NCBI RefSeq assembly: GCF_003148495.1
Contig: NZ_QGGH01000014.1
Coordinates: 62,001 to 126,000, forward strand
Reading direction: 5' to 3'
DNA: 64,000 nt
Source of the DNA: Mesorhizobium loti
Lineage (GTDB): Bacteria > Pseudomonadota > Alphaproteobacteria > Rhizobiales > Rhizobiaceae
Shown here: one piece after another, positions 36,786 to 44,855 of the stretch
Numbering within the stretch: the first letter of the stretch is position 1
Layout of the letters: every line of letters starts with the position of its first letter
Program-made: the position numbers and the translations under genes
The notes under the pieces: model-generated
Databases searched by the model: none
What the model saw: only the letters and a program-made list of their open reading frames with translations
Told to the model about the DNA's origin: nothing

Positions 36786-37136
36786 ATGAACACCGCACGC
36801 GAAATGCTCGCTACGGCGCATAAATCCATGACCAAAACTGTGATTGCTGCCCACGCACTCGACATGGCTGACGAACTCCAGCGCATGCGCTCCGCCTTCG
36901 GCAACGCGCTCGAAGGCTTGAATGCCGCCGCTGCCGCGGTCGGTTCGTTTGAAGAGCTTGTTCGCATTTTGAAGGCTGACATCCGAACCGCCAGCAATCT
37001 CTTCCAGAGCGGCAGGAAACGCGCAGCGCGAGAACTGTTGTTGAGGATGGCGGCCACCCCTGACTTGGACCAGATCAACTTGCCGATGCACCATGTGGAA
37101 TGGTCCACGGACATTTTCGAACCGCAGGCTCACTAA
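36786..37136 (+). CDS. Hypothetical tail-region protein, 116 residues
   Basis: ATG at 36786 with CGGAGAA upstream. Helical throughout, rich in Ala and Met, with ADELQRMRSAFGNALEGLNAA. It lies immediately before the tape measure, the position of tail assembly chaperones in siphophages, but carries no recognisable chaperone signature. Confidence 0.6.
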   Translation: MNTAREMLATAHKSMTKTVIAAHALDMADELQRMRSAFGNALEGLNAAAAAVGSFEELVRILKADIRTASNLFQSGRKRAARELLLRMAATPDLDQINLPMHHVEWSTDIFEPQAH

Positions 37137-37138
37137 CC

Positions 37139-40067
37139 ATGGCCGACGAAGTCATAGTTACAGAATTGACCATCGATTCGCGCGGTGCCGAAGCCGGCTC
37201 TGCCGCCTATGTCAAAGCGATGAAGACGGCGCAGGCCGCCTATGACAAGGCGATGGATAGCGCCAACGCCGCAACCGAGGCTGTCGCAAAGCAGACCACG
37301 GTCATGACTGGCGCCGCGGGCTCGATCTCGTCCACAGCCAAGGCTTGGGACCGCTTCAAGGCCAGCGTAGATCCAGTCTTTGCAGCGACCCAGCGCATGG
37401 AACGCGCTCTGATCACCGCTGATGCCGCAGCCAAGAAACTCGGCGTCGACCAGGTTGAAATCAACCGGGTTATGGATCTCGCCCGCACTAAGCACCTCGG
37501 TACCGCTGTCGCCGTCGAGGAAGGCGCGCGAGCGGCGACTATGGGCGCCACTCAATGGGCATCGCTAGGCCACGCTGCGCGCTCTGCAGCCGAAAGCATA
37601 GCCATGGGTCAGTCGCCCATGATGGTGATGACCCAGCAGGCCAACCATCTATCCTACGCCATGAGCGGGCCGCAGGGCCTCATTGCCGCATCGGCAGGTG
37701 TGCGCGCTGCGTTCGGAACCTGGCTGACCACGTTGCCTGGCATGCTCTCCACGGCAGGCGTAGCTGCTGTAGCAGCAGTTGCCGTCTACATGGCTGCTAC
37801 CCGCGAGAAGATTCTGTCAGTTGATGAGATTCTTGAGGGCCATAAGAAACTGCTCGATGAGGTGGCAAACACCTACCCGCATCTTACCGAGGCCCTGAAG
37901 AAATACGCGGACGAGGCCGCAAAGCTTCCCGGCTCCGTCATTGCCGCCGACGCAAAGACCCAAATCGAAAACGATCAACGGTCTTTGGCAGCATCCTTGG
38001 ACCATCTTAAGGTGGATCTGCGCGACTTGGCCAGGGCGTCTGATGTGGTCGGCAGCTCTGGTGCAGAGGCATTTGGCAAGATCGCAGATGAGATCGATGC
38101 CGGAAACGTCAATGTCGACAAGCTGGTGGCATCTGTCGGCGACCTGCGCCTCAACCCTGATTTGACGCCAGATGCGCACCATTTTGCCGACGGACTTCAG
38201 GCCGCGGTCAACGAGGTGAAAAAGCTCCAGGACATTCTCGACAAAGACCAAGGCATCAAGAGAATTGGTCCCGACGGCCAGAAGGCTACACAAACGCTTG
38301 CCGAGGTTTCTGCCGGCTTCAAGGACGTCTCCGCCAAGGCCGGCAATGCAGACGCGACTATCGCCAAGCTGTTCGGAGATGCCAGCGCTGGCGCCTCCAG
38401 CGGATTCGGCGTGAGCAAGTCCCTGCAGTCAACCCTGGGTCAATTCGAACAGATCGACCAGGCCGTCCAACACGCCAGGCAGGACCAGTTGCAGGGCATG
38501 CTTAGCCTCGAGCAGCAGTATCGGAACACCACCACGCAGGTCGACCTTTTGAAGCAGGCCATCGCCACGGCAGGCAGCAAGGCGAATATGGCTGCTTTCT
38601 TCGATGACACCTCCAAAATCAAGGACGCCAGCGCCGAGATCGACCGCGCCACGTCAACCGTGACCAAGCTGTTCGATGCGCTCAATACCGGCGGGACGAG
38701 CGTTCAGAACGTCTATGCCGGCCTCGACATGGTGCGGCAAGACGCTCATTCAGGACGGCTTCGGTGTCGACGCCGTCAACAAGTTCATCGACTCTCTCGT
38801 CCGTACGCGGATGCAGTTGGACGCGGACGTTACCGGCGCCAAGCAGTTGAACGCCACGATTCAGGCAATCAAGAATCGTACTGTTACCATCACGGTTGTC
38901 ACGCAACAGGTGGGGTCTGGAACTAAGTCGACCTATGATGTCGGCACCACTGGCGGCATCGGCGTTACGCGTTATGGCGGCGGTACAGGCCCATCGATGT
39001 CTGCCTATTCAGTGCCCAGCACGGGCTATGGCAGCATGGGCGGCAGTGGCGATGCAGGCTCGAGCACGGTAGGAGTTACGCGGTTTTCCAGTGAAGGCCC
39101 TTGGGAGAACCCCTACGGCGCCACGGCCAACGAATGGTCAAAGCTCTCCGCCCAGAACAAGCAGGACATCTACAACGGGACGACCGACTACGCACATATC
39201 CTATACCCGGATTATTATCGCGCATCAGGCGGCCCGATCTCTCCCGGATCTCCGTATTGGGTCGGCGAAAAAGGCCCAGAACTCGTCGTGCCATCTGGTT
39301 CCGCTACCGTAATACCTCACAGCCAATCGATGGCGCTGGCCACGTCATCGCAAAACCCGGCCGATCAGGACAAGCTCGTCGCCGCCATTACCGACACATC
39401 TACCAACACCAAGAAAACTGCGCAGATCCTCGACGACATCAAGACGACAGGATCGGCTAGCGGTTCCGGGCTATCATCTGGCGGTGGTTCATCTGGCGGT
39501 GGCCTATCGACTGGTGGTGCTGGAGGCAACGAACAGTTCCTGCAATATATGGCAGCGCTGAGGACCGCAGCAGCTAATTTCGCGGCTGCCGGCATCGTTG
39601 GCGGTGGCAACATCGGCTATGGCTCGCAAGGGCTTGGGGCAACCCCGGAACAGATCGCGTTTAACGCTGTCTATGGCGGCGTGTCGGCAGTCGGTAGCCC
39701 CGGCGCCAATCAATATGAAAATACGCTGGCGCAGACTGCAGCAGACCGCGTTGCTACTGAAGCCAGGAGGCACAAGGCCGTCTACGGCTTTGCGCCAGGC
39801 GGCATGATCGGTGGCGATTCCCGCGATACCCAGAAGGTCGAGTTCTTCAAGCGACCCTCTGAAAAGGTGATCATCGCCGATAACGATCAGATCAGCGATC
39901 AGCGCAGCGGGTCGTCTGGCGGTGGTGGCGGCCAGCGGCCGATCGTCATCAACCAGACACACAACTGGAATGGCAACGCACCGCCTTCGAAGGAAAGCCA
40001 AGCCGCTATCCGCGCGAACACCGCTGCCGGCATCCGTGACGCTTTGAGGTCCGTCAATGGTCGATAA
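37139..40067 (+). pseudogene. Tail tape measure protein gene, split by a one-base frameshift
   Basis: The first frame (37139-38926) has the tape-measure N-terminus (GQSPMMVMTQQANHLSYAMSGPQG) and two coiled stretches. The second frame (from about 38739 to 40067) continues with VDAVNKFIDSLVRTR and a glycine-serine-rich stretch (about 39445-39520) before a C-terminus with QTHNWNGN. The join is near 38735-38742: reading GTG CGG CAA ACG CTC instead of CAA GAC gives a continuous protein of about 975 residues, so one extra base breaks it. No slippery heptamer is present, so programmed shifting is unlikely. This protein sets tail length. Confidence 0.78.
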
Positions 40068-40134
40068 AATGGCCGCCAGGCTCGCCTTCATGCTCTCCGC
40101 TGGCGTCGTGTTGGCGCTGGCGTGGCATTTCTAG
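40057..40134 (+). CDS. Possible 25-residue hydrophobic peptide
   Basis: ATG inside the tape-measure end, stop at 40134. One membrane-spanning stretch (LAFMLSAGVVLALAW). Too short to be sure; it resembles tiny membrane peptides of phage lysis or toxin type, but there is no other support. Confidence 0.25.
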   Translation: MVDKMAARLAFMLSAGVVLALAWHF

Positions 40135-40421
40135 GGATCGTCGGGGCTTGCCCTGGCGCCGCCGCTGACCACGGATGTACTGGCAGCGGCGGGTCGGCCG
40201 GTGATGGCAAGATTCGGAAGGCCAGGATCAGCGAAGGCGAAAAGCGGGCGGCTTGATAAGTTGCGAACAGCCCCGGCCGACCCTCACCGTTTGCGATATA
40301 ATCCGAGAAAATTCAGCAGGGGTGAATTTTTTGGCCAAATTTCCAAGCTGCGGTATTGCATTTTAAAGGATCTCACGGCGTATGCTGCCACAACGAAAAA
40401 TGATGGGGGACTCGGGCTGCA

Positions 40422-41234
40422 ATGGTTGAACGCGACGAATTCTTTCCGAATTCCGAGCGCGTAATTTACGCAAGGTCGCCATTGGTCCAGGTAATCTGCC
40501 AGATTCGTTTTCCGAAAATACTCCGCATCGAGGCCAGCCCGCCTGCCGATTTTCAGGACGAGGTTCGGAATCTTTATCCGATAGTCGAGCAGCAGCTGCC
40601 GCCGGGGATGCAAGATCTGCCGCCCGAGGTGGCAAAAATGCTCGGTGCCGCCGGCCCGCAAAAATCGCAATACCAGTTTTTGTCACAGGACAGGGCAACA
40701 ACGATTGCTTTGGCACCAGACGCCCTGTCTGTTACCTCGTCTAACTACAGCAGATGGGAAGATTTTGAAGCCCCTGTCAAACTGGCGATTGATGCGCTGA
40801 GCAACATATATAAGCCAAGTTTTCTCACGAGAATCGGCCTTCGATACCAAAATGCAGTGGTGCCCGCCGATTTTGGCATCGAAGGATCGCCTTGGGCGGC
40901 GCTGTTGAGCAAGAACATTCTCGGCGGGTTGGCCCACCCTGGTTTCTCGAATGACCGAATTACTGAAGCTTTCAGCGTCGTTAGAGCGATGCTCCCTGGC
41001 CAGCAAGAAGGCATTCTTTTACAGCACGGCCTCGGACAACGTGAAAACGGACCCGACAAAGCCTACGTATTTGATATAGACTGCTACACGGAGAAGCAGA
41101 ATGACGTCGCTAGTACGCATTCCCATCTGCGAAGATTCAACGCTCGGGCGAGATACGCCTTCCGGTGGTGCATTTCCGACTTTCTTCATGACACACTTGG
41201 ACCACAGCCCGTCGCTGAAATGGTCCGTCACTGA
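40422..41234 (+). CDS. TIGR04255 family protein
   Basis: A 270-residue protein matching the sporadically distributed TIGR04255 family: an N-terminal RSPLVQVICQIRFPK block, a central LTRIGLRYQN block, and a C-terminal FLHDTLGP segment. Family function is unknown; its patchy spread fits mobile accessory genes. A TATAAT-like box lies at 40297-40302. The next gene starts inside its 3' end (134-bp overlap), so it heads a three-gene unit. Confidence 0.72.
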   Translation: MVERDEFFPNSERVIYARSPLVQVICQIRFPKILRIEASPPADFQDEVRNLYPIVEQQLPPGMQDLPPEVAKMLGAAGPQKSQYQFLSQDRATTIALAPDALSVTSSNYSRWEDFEAPVKLAIDALSNIYKPSFLTRIGLRYQNAVVPADFGIEGSPWAALLSKNILGGLAHPGFSNDRITEAFSVVRAMLPGQQEGILLQHGLGQRENGPDKAYVFDIDCYTEKQNDVASTHSHLRRFNARARYAFRWCISDFLHDTLGPQPVAEMVRH

Positions 41235-41520
41235 TCACGGGATTGGATCTCAGGCAAACTTCGTGACGAACATTGAGGTCACTGGACGCGCAAGCAATTT
41301 GCCTATCTCCGCAGCTTACAGAGCGGTCTGCCTTTATGTCTTGGGGCAGTTGCGCGGGACCGCCCTTCGCGAGGCATGCGAGGCACTCAGTGGCATCTAC
41401 GAGTTCGAGCAAGCTAGGCTCGCGGTAGATCGGAGGCCCGTTATCGATCAGCCGCAGAAACGCGTGATGGCAAAGAATGTTCGGCGGGTCGAACGTCAAC
41501 CGCTTACCTTCACAGACTGA
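41101..41520 (+). CDS. Hypothetical protein of the TIGR04255 cassette, 139 residues
   Basis: The ATG at 41101 has GGAG about 7 bp upstream and overlaps the TIGR04255 gene by 134 bp in another frame. The body contains a VLGQLRGTALREACEALSGIYEFEQ helical segment. No family is recognised. The stop is 8 bp before the next gene. Confidence 0.55.
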   Translation: MTSLVRIPICEDSTLGRDTPSGGAFPTFFMTHLDHSPSLKWSVTDHGIGSQANFVTNIEVTGRASNLPISAAYRAVCLYVLGQLRGTALREACEALSGIYEFEQARLAVDRRPVIDQPQKRVMAKNVRRVERQPLTFTD

Positions 41521-41528
41521 TTGGGCTG

Positions 41529-42134
41529 ATGACCGGGGGGGAGGTCGCTGTCCAGCTAACGTCGGGACCGTCGATATACGCGACGGTCGATCCAGAATTG
41601 GAGTTTCGCCAAGGCGAAATTATCTCTGGCATCGTTCAGTATCGCTACTATCCCGAGGACGGCAGCGTCGAAGAAATTCCCCACGCGTATGCCCTGATAG
41701 CGTCGCAAGATTGTGACCTTCTGCAGGATCATAATAGCAAAGCAGCAACTGGCGCGAGTCAGTTGAACAGCGTCTTGCTCTATGAAGCGCACGAAACCCC
41801 CATACTCCGTAGCCAAGTGGCCGGCAGCGATATCTGGAAGCGGATTGTTCAAAACAATGACGAGCGCTACCACGCCTTGGAGGCTGCCCACGCGCGATTT
41901 GATCTCTCTAACGTTGGCCTGCCTGATCTGGTCGTCGATTTTCGACGGTTCTTTAGTATTTCAACGGCTGACTTGGCAAAACAAATTCAGGCTGGCACGG
42001 CGGCGCGAAGGTGCCGCCTAGAGATGCCTTACCGCGAGCAGTTTCAGACACGGGCGGCATTTTATCTTCAACGGGTCGGCGTCCCGGAGCCGCATAAGAT
42101 TGCCAAAGTAGCGAGCCCTAATCAAACAGCGTGA
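41529..42134 (+). CDS. Hypothetical protein with SQDCDL motif, 201 residues
   Basis: An N-terminal beta-rich part (EFRQGEIISGIVQ) leads to ALIASQDCDLL (residues 55-65), a compact Asp-Cys-Asp motif that could be catalytic or metal-binding. The C-terminus is helical. It looks like a conserved unknown protein of mobile regions. It closes the three-gene cassette with TIGR04255. Confidence 0.6.
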   Translation: MTGGEVAVQLTSGPSIYATVDPELEFRQGEIISGIVQYRYYPEDGSVEEIPHAYALIASQDCDLLQDHNSKAATGASQLNSVLLYEAHETPILRSQVAGSDIWKRIVQNNDERYHALEAAHARFDLSNVGLPDLVVDFRRFFSISTADLAKQIQAGTAARRCRLEMPYREQFQTRAAFYLQRVGVPEPHKIAKVASPNQTA

Positions 42135-42210
42135 AGGTTTCCGGCGAAGAGGCGTCCAGCAGGGGCCTTACTCAAACGGAACCTAATATCTATGCGCAGA
42201 TTATCGCGGC

Positions 42211-42432
42211 ATGAGCGCACGTGGAATCAACTTCCTGCACCGATGGCTGGCAAATAACGTCCCTGAGACGACGAGGGCGGACGTCATCTCCGTTGACGAA
42301 CTCACACACAAACTGATCGCGGACGCCAAAGCGCTTGGCATCAAGCGGGGCGAGATCGACGAGGAAGTGGACAGCCTCTACCGGACCATCCTCGACGCGA
42401 TTGTGCATTACGACCCTGGCTTGCCCGAATAG
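42211..42432 (+). CDS. DUF768 domain protein
   Basis: A 73-residue protein that begins with the typical MSARGINFLHRWLANNVP block of DUF768 and continues helical and acidic to the end. DUF768 is largely restricted to Mesorhizobium and often found on islands; its role is unknown. Confidence 0.75.
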   Translation: MSARGINFLHRWLANNVPETTRADVISVDELTHKLIADAKALGIKRGEIDEEVDSLYRTILDAIVHYDPGLPE

Positions 42433-42507
42433 CTCTTGCCATCGAGATCGAGGCGAGGAATATAATCCTCCCGTTGCGGCGATCCCCCTCAAACGGAGTT
42501 CGCTACC

Positions 42508-42750
42508 ATGGCCAGATCAAAACCTTCCCAGCAGTTATCGCAAACCGAGATCGAGCGCTTCCTGGTGGCAGCGGAAGCGCTGCACCTAAGCATCATTAAG
42601 CCATTCATATCGCCCACATGCGATCACTACCGGGCTACGCGCGTCTTGCATGAGGTGCTGTTGAAAGCCGTGCGGGAAGTGACCGGGCAGGAAGTCGCGT
42701 TCATCCGGTGGAACACCACAGGACCGGTTAGACCGCCTACGGCACCTTGA
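42508..42750 (+). CDS. Hypothetical protein, 80 residues
   Basis: ATG at 42508 with CGGAG upstream. Helical, with a conserved-looking IERFLVAAEALHLSIIKPFISP segment. No family recognised. Confidence 0.6.
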   Translation: MARSKPSQQLSQTEIERFLVAAEALHLSIIKPFISPTCDHYRATRVLHEVLLKAVREVTGQEVAFIRWNTTGPVRPPTAP

Positions 42751-42834
42751 CGGAACATTAGCCATCTCTAAAGGTTGATGCGTGCGGTAGAGTGGTGCCC
42801 TCCATCGCTCTGCCGAAGATCGGGCCTCCGATCG

Positions 42835-42866
42835 GCCCGCGCTCTCTCAGAGGGGCGCGGGCTTTT
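42835..42866 (+). terminator. Intrinsic terminator
   Basis: 8-bp arms GCCCGCGC (42835-42842) and GCGCGGGC (42855-42862) with four T after. It ends the transcript of the upstream hypothetical gene. Confidence 0.75.
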
Positions 42867-42884
42867 GCCCTACAGGGACGTGGG

Positions 42885-43058
42885 ATGGTAGATAGACCGG
42901 TCACAACTTACATCCTCAGCGTGTTCGACAAACCGCATTGGCGCACGATCCTGACCACCAAGGACAAGGCCGAAGCCGAGGCGCTTGAACAGGCCATGAT
43001 TCAGGACGGAGTTAAGGTGCAGATTGAGGAGATCACGCCGAAGGTGAAGAAGCGGTAG
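42885..43058 (+). CDS. Small hypothetical protein, 57 residues
   Basis: ATG at 42885 with AGGGACG upstream, just after a terminator. The product has TYILSVFDKPHWRTILTTKDKAEAEALEQAMIQ, a beta-hairpin plus helix. Its stop faces the converging membrane protein gene across a hairpin GGTAGAG/CTCTACC (43054-43076). No family recognised. Confidence 0.6.
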   Translation: MVDRPVTTYILSVFDKPHWRTILTTKDKAEAEALEQAMIQDGVKVQIEEITPKVKKR

Positions 43059-43071
43059 AGGGATACCTTCT

Positions 43072-43362
43072 CTACCATCCCTCATTCGTCTTCTTTGCCT
43101 GCTCGGCAAGCGGCGCCGCGATATGCTCATACTTGCGTCCGACCAGCATCATAGGAAAGCCAAGCAGGTTGGCGATGCCGCCGAGAAAAATCATCGCCCA
43201 CGGCAAGCCTACGTGTTGATCGTAGGAAGAATTCGACATCTCGCTCAGGAGCCAAACATAGCAGAGCCCACTGAAGATCGGGCCGCAAATGAACAGCCCC
43301 ACTCCGACGTTCCCAACATCGGTAAAATCTTGGGTAGTCAGTATTTGGAACTTCGTCGTCAT
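43072..43362 (-). CDS. Small two-helix membrane protein, 96 residues
   Basis: ATG at 43362 with AGGGA upstream (GTG at 43374 is an alternative). Two hydrophobic helices (about 18-40 and 55-75) separated by a short polar loop. No family recognised. It follows another small membrane protein gene on the same strand by 75 bp, so the two are probably one unit. Confidence 0.65.
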   Translation of the reverse strand: MTTKFQILTTQDFTDVGNVGVGLFICGPIFSGLCYVWLLSEMSNSSYDQHVGLPWAMIFLGGIANLLGFPMMLVGRKYEHIAAPLAEQAKKTNEGW

Positions 43363-43437
43363 TTTTTCCCTCACAAAGAGGAGAGCATCGCGCTGGCCTA
43401 GGGTAAACGCAAGCCGGCTCCACGAAGGGAGTTAGCC

Positions 43438-43602
43438 TCACCCCGCCAGCGCGCGTCCGACGGCAATCCCAATTCCAATCGCCAAGCCTGTTGCGAGCTT
43501 GCCGCCAAGGTCGATAGCAATTGCGCCCACTGTGTCGCGCCAATCGGTGCTGCGGGGCGCCAGTGCCTTGGTGAGTTCATCGAAAGTACGATCGTGCTTC
43601 AT
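43438..43602 (-). CDS. Glycine-zipper-like small protein, 54 residues
   Basis: ATG at 43602 with AAGGGG upstream. An acidic and basic N-terminal half leads to a glycine-spaced hydrophobic helix (DLGGKLATGLAIGIGIAVGRALAG). Such peptides insert in membranes. Possible roles are superinfection exclusion, toxin or holin-like; none is proven. Confidence 0.5.
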   Translation of the reverse strand: MKHDRTFDELTKALAPRSTDWRDTVGAIAIDLGGKLATGLAIGIGIAVGRALAG

Positions 43603-43630
43603 AGACGCACCCCTTATCGCTCAGATACGT

Positions 43631-43661
43631 ATGGATTCCACAAAATAACGGTGGAGTCCAT
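43631..43661 (-). promoter_or_regulatory. Dyad in the leader of the minus-strand membrane genes
   Basis: Arms ATGGATTCCAC (43631-43641) and GTGGAGTCCAT (43651-43661) match at 10 of 11 bases around a 9-nt A-rich loop, about 30 bp before the ATG at 43602. It may be an operator or leader hairpin. Confidence 0.4.
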
Positions 43662-43683
43662 ATGGATTCTTGCAAGTAACAAA

Positions 43684-43753
43684 TAGGCGTTTTCGCATAA
43701 GTGAACTTGACTTGATAGGCGAAAACGCCTTGCGGTATTAGGCGAAAACGCCT
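43684..43753. promoter_or_regulatory. Three-copy palindromic operator
   Basis: AGGCG-TTTT-CGCAT (43684-43697, imperfect), AGGCG-AAAA-CGCCT (43717-43730) and the same again (43740-43753). Centres are 33 and 23 bp apart. A related degenerate copy lies in the promoter at 29501-29514. The arrangement resembles a repressor operator between divergent genes. The repressor gene is not identified. Confidence 0.6.
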
Positions 43754-44012
43754 TAACACACGAAATGTAAGAATAAAATTTCCTTATCCCCCTTGCGTTA
43801 CTCCCGATTCTCGACCATGATTCAATGCAAGGGTAAGGGGTTACCTGCAAAACGGTCGAAGCAGCAGCGGACCAAGATTCCTCTTGGCCGGGGTGGCAAG
43901 CCATGTCCAAGGCGAAGCGCCTAAAAGCTTGCCAGCGATCTCCAGTCGCCTCTCTCCCCCGGCAGCCGGGTCTTCCGGCATGGGCCTGGAGAGGCCAAAC
44001 TGGAGAACTGAA

Positions 44013-44306
44013 ATGAACGCTCATACCGCTATTGCCGAACAGCCAGCCGAGACATGGCGCTTCAAGCTAGGCCAGTGCATATCGCATAAAGACCAGGTGA
44101 TGCCGTCGCTAGTCATGGGACGGGTTAGGACCACCAAAGGGCGCGAAGTTTACGGCGTGCGGTCCTTTATGAATGTGGATCTGAATAGGGATAGAATGAT
44201 CCTGGCGGAGTCATTGGTGGACGTCGTGGTGGGCACGGCGCCGTGCCTAGAGTGCTTGCTGCATCAGACGGGGCTGTGTCCCGCATGTGGGCTGCCCGCC
44301 GCCTAA
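44013..44306 (+). CDS. Zinc-knuckle protein, 97 residues
   Basis: ATG at 44013, with TGGAGAA upstream. The C-terminus has C78-x2-C81 and C89-x2-C92, a CxxC pair set typical of zinc ribbons. The N-terminal two thirds are a beta-rich body (GQCISHKDQVMPSLVMGRVRT). It may be a small DNA-binding protein and is the best placed candidate to act at the operator cluster upstream, but this is guesswork. Confidence 0.6.
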   Translation: MNAHTAIAEQPAETWRFKLGQCISHKDQVMPSLVMGRVRTTKGREVYGVRSFMNVDLNRDRMILAESLVDVVVGTAPCLECLLHQTGLCPACGLPAA

Positions 44307-44337
44307 AAACGCAATTCCCATATCGCCGACGATAAGA

Positions 44338-44360
44338 AGCCCGCCTCGCGCGGGCTTTTT
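44338..44360 (+). terminator. Intrinsic terminator at the right end of the element
   Basis: AGCCCGC (44338-44344) and GCGGGCT (44350-44356) with five T. It isolates the element from the tRNA gene. Confidence 0.85.
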
Positions 44361-44430
44361 GCATGGTTAGGGCAGGGGTTATGATAACCCCTGAATATCA
44401 ACCTAACCATTTGATTTCATTAGAGGTATG

Positions 44431-44444
44431 GCGGAGGAAGTGGG
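44431..44444. other. attR core
   Basis: TGGCGGAGGAAGTG, the last 14 nt of tRNA-Ser including the encoded CCA. Identical to the left core at 28158-28171. Confidence 0.85.
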
Positions 44445-44518
44445 ATTCGAACCCACGGTGAGCTTGCACCCACGCCGGTTTTCAAGACCGGTGCCTTAAA
44501 CCGCTCGGCCATTCCTCC
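44431..44518 (-). tRNA. tRNA-Ser(UGA)
   Basis: An 88-nt class II tRNA with CCA encoded. GGAGGAA pairs with TTCCTCC in the acceptor stem, the anticodon loop is CTTGAAA (anticodon TGA), and the long variable arm and TTCGAAT loop are present. The element sits at its 3' end and leaves it intact. Confidence 0.95.
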
Positions 44519-44855
44519 AGCTGTCGCGGTCCACTGCTCTAGTGTGCCCGACAAAGCCCTGTCAACCGGCAGACATGGCCTGGCAGAAGTGGGGCCAGCC
44601 GTTCTGTGGTAGGCGGCACGACCTTGCCTTCGCGCGGAAGAGCGGAAAGTGGCGACTTTTCAGGGTGGTCGGCACGGTGAGGGCGTCACAATCTTGCCCG
44701 GTTCCGGCCACAATCGGTTAATACCGTGATAAACAATTCCTGCGCACAAAGGATCGGGGTTTTAGGTGCCGTTAAGATTCGTCGAGTGAGTGTTTTGGCT
44801 CCTCAGATGGTTGAGCGCGGCGTCTTGAGTTGAGACTGAAGGGGACATCAGGAAA
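44519..44855 (+). other. Upstream region of rlpA
   Basis: 337 bp with no gene. It holds the presumed promoter of rlpA (an A/T-rich part near 44715-44740) and the start of the tRNA transcript on the other strand. I see no repeat or RNA structure of note. Confidence 0.5.

Larger units (their letters stand above)
28158..44444. mobile_element. Integrated phage-satellite-like element in tRNA-Ser, ~16.3 kb
   Basis: Bounded by a 14-bp direct repeat identical to the 3' end of tRNA-Ser(UGA). From left to right it carries a tyrosine integrase, an AlpA-like regulator, a RepA-like helicase with an adjacent iteron cluster, unknown genes, HK97 capsid, prohead protease, a frameshifted tape measure, a three-gene accessory cassette, small genes and a repressor-type operator region. 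No terminase, portal, head-tail connector or tail-tube gene is visible. Removing 28172-44444 would restore the uninterrupted tRNA locus. It is either a satellite that depends on a helper phage or a decayed prophage; the size and the int-alpA-rep order favour a satellite. Confidence 0.85.

Noticed and set aside
38735..38742. Programmed frameshift in the tape measure gene
   Set aside because: No slippery heptamer, no rare-codon or stop signal at the shift and no obvious structure downstream; a plain one-base indel explains it better.
43577..43759. A 60-codon minus-strand frame over the operator cluster
   Set aside because: No ribosome site, runs through three operator palindromes and into the clear small gene at 43438-43602 in another frame.
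28158..44444. CRISPR array or toxin-antitoxin locus inside the element
   Set aside because: No regularly spaced repeats of 24-40 bp with unique spacers, and no recognised TA pair; the small genes lack known toxin motifs.
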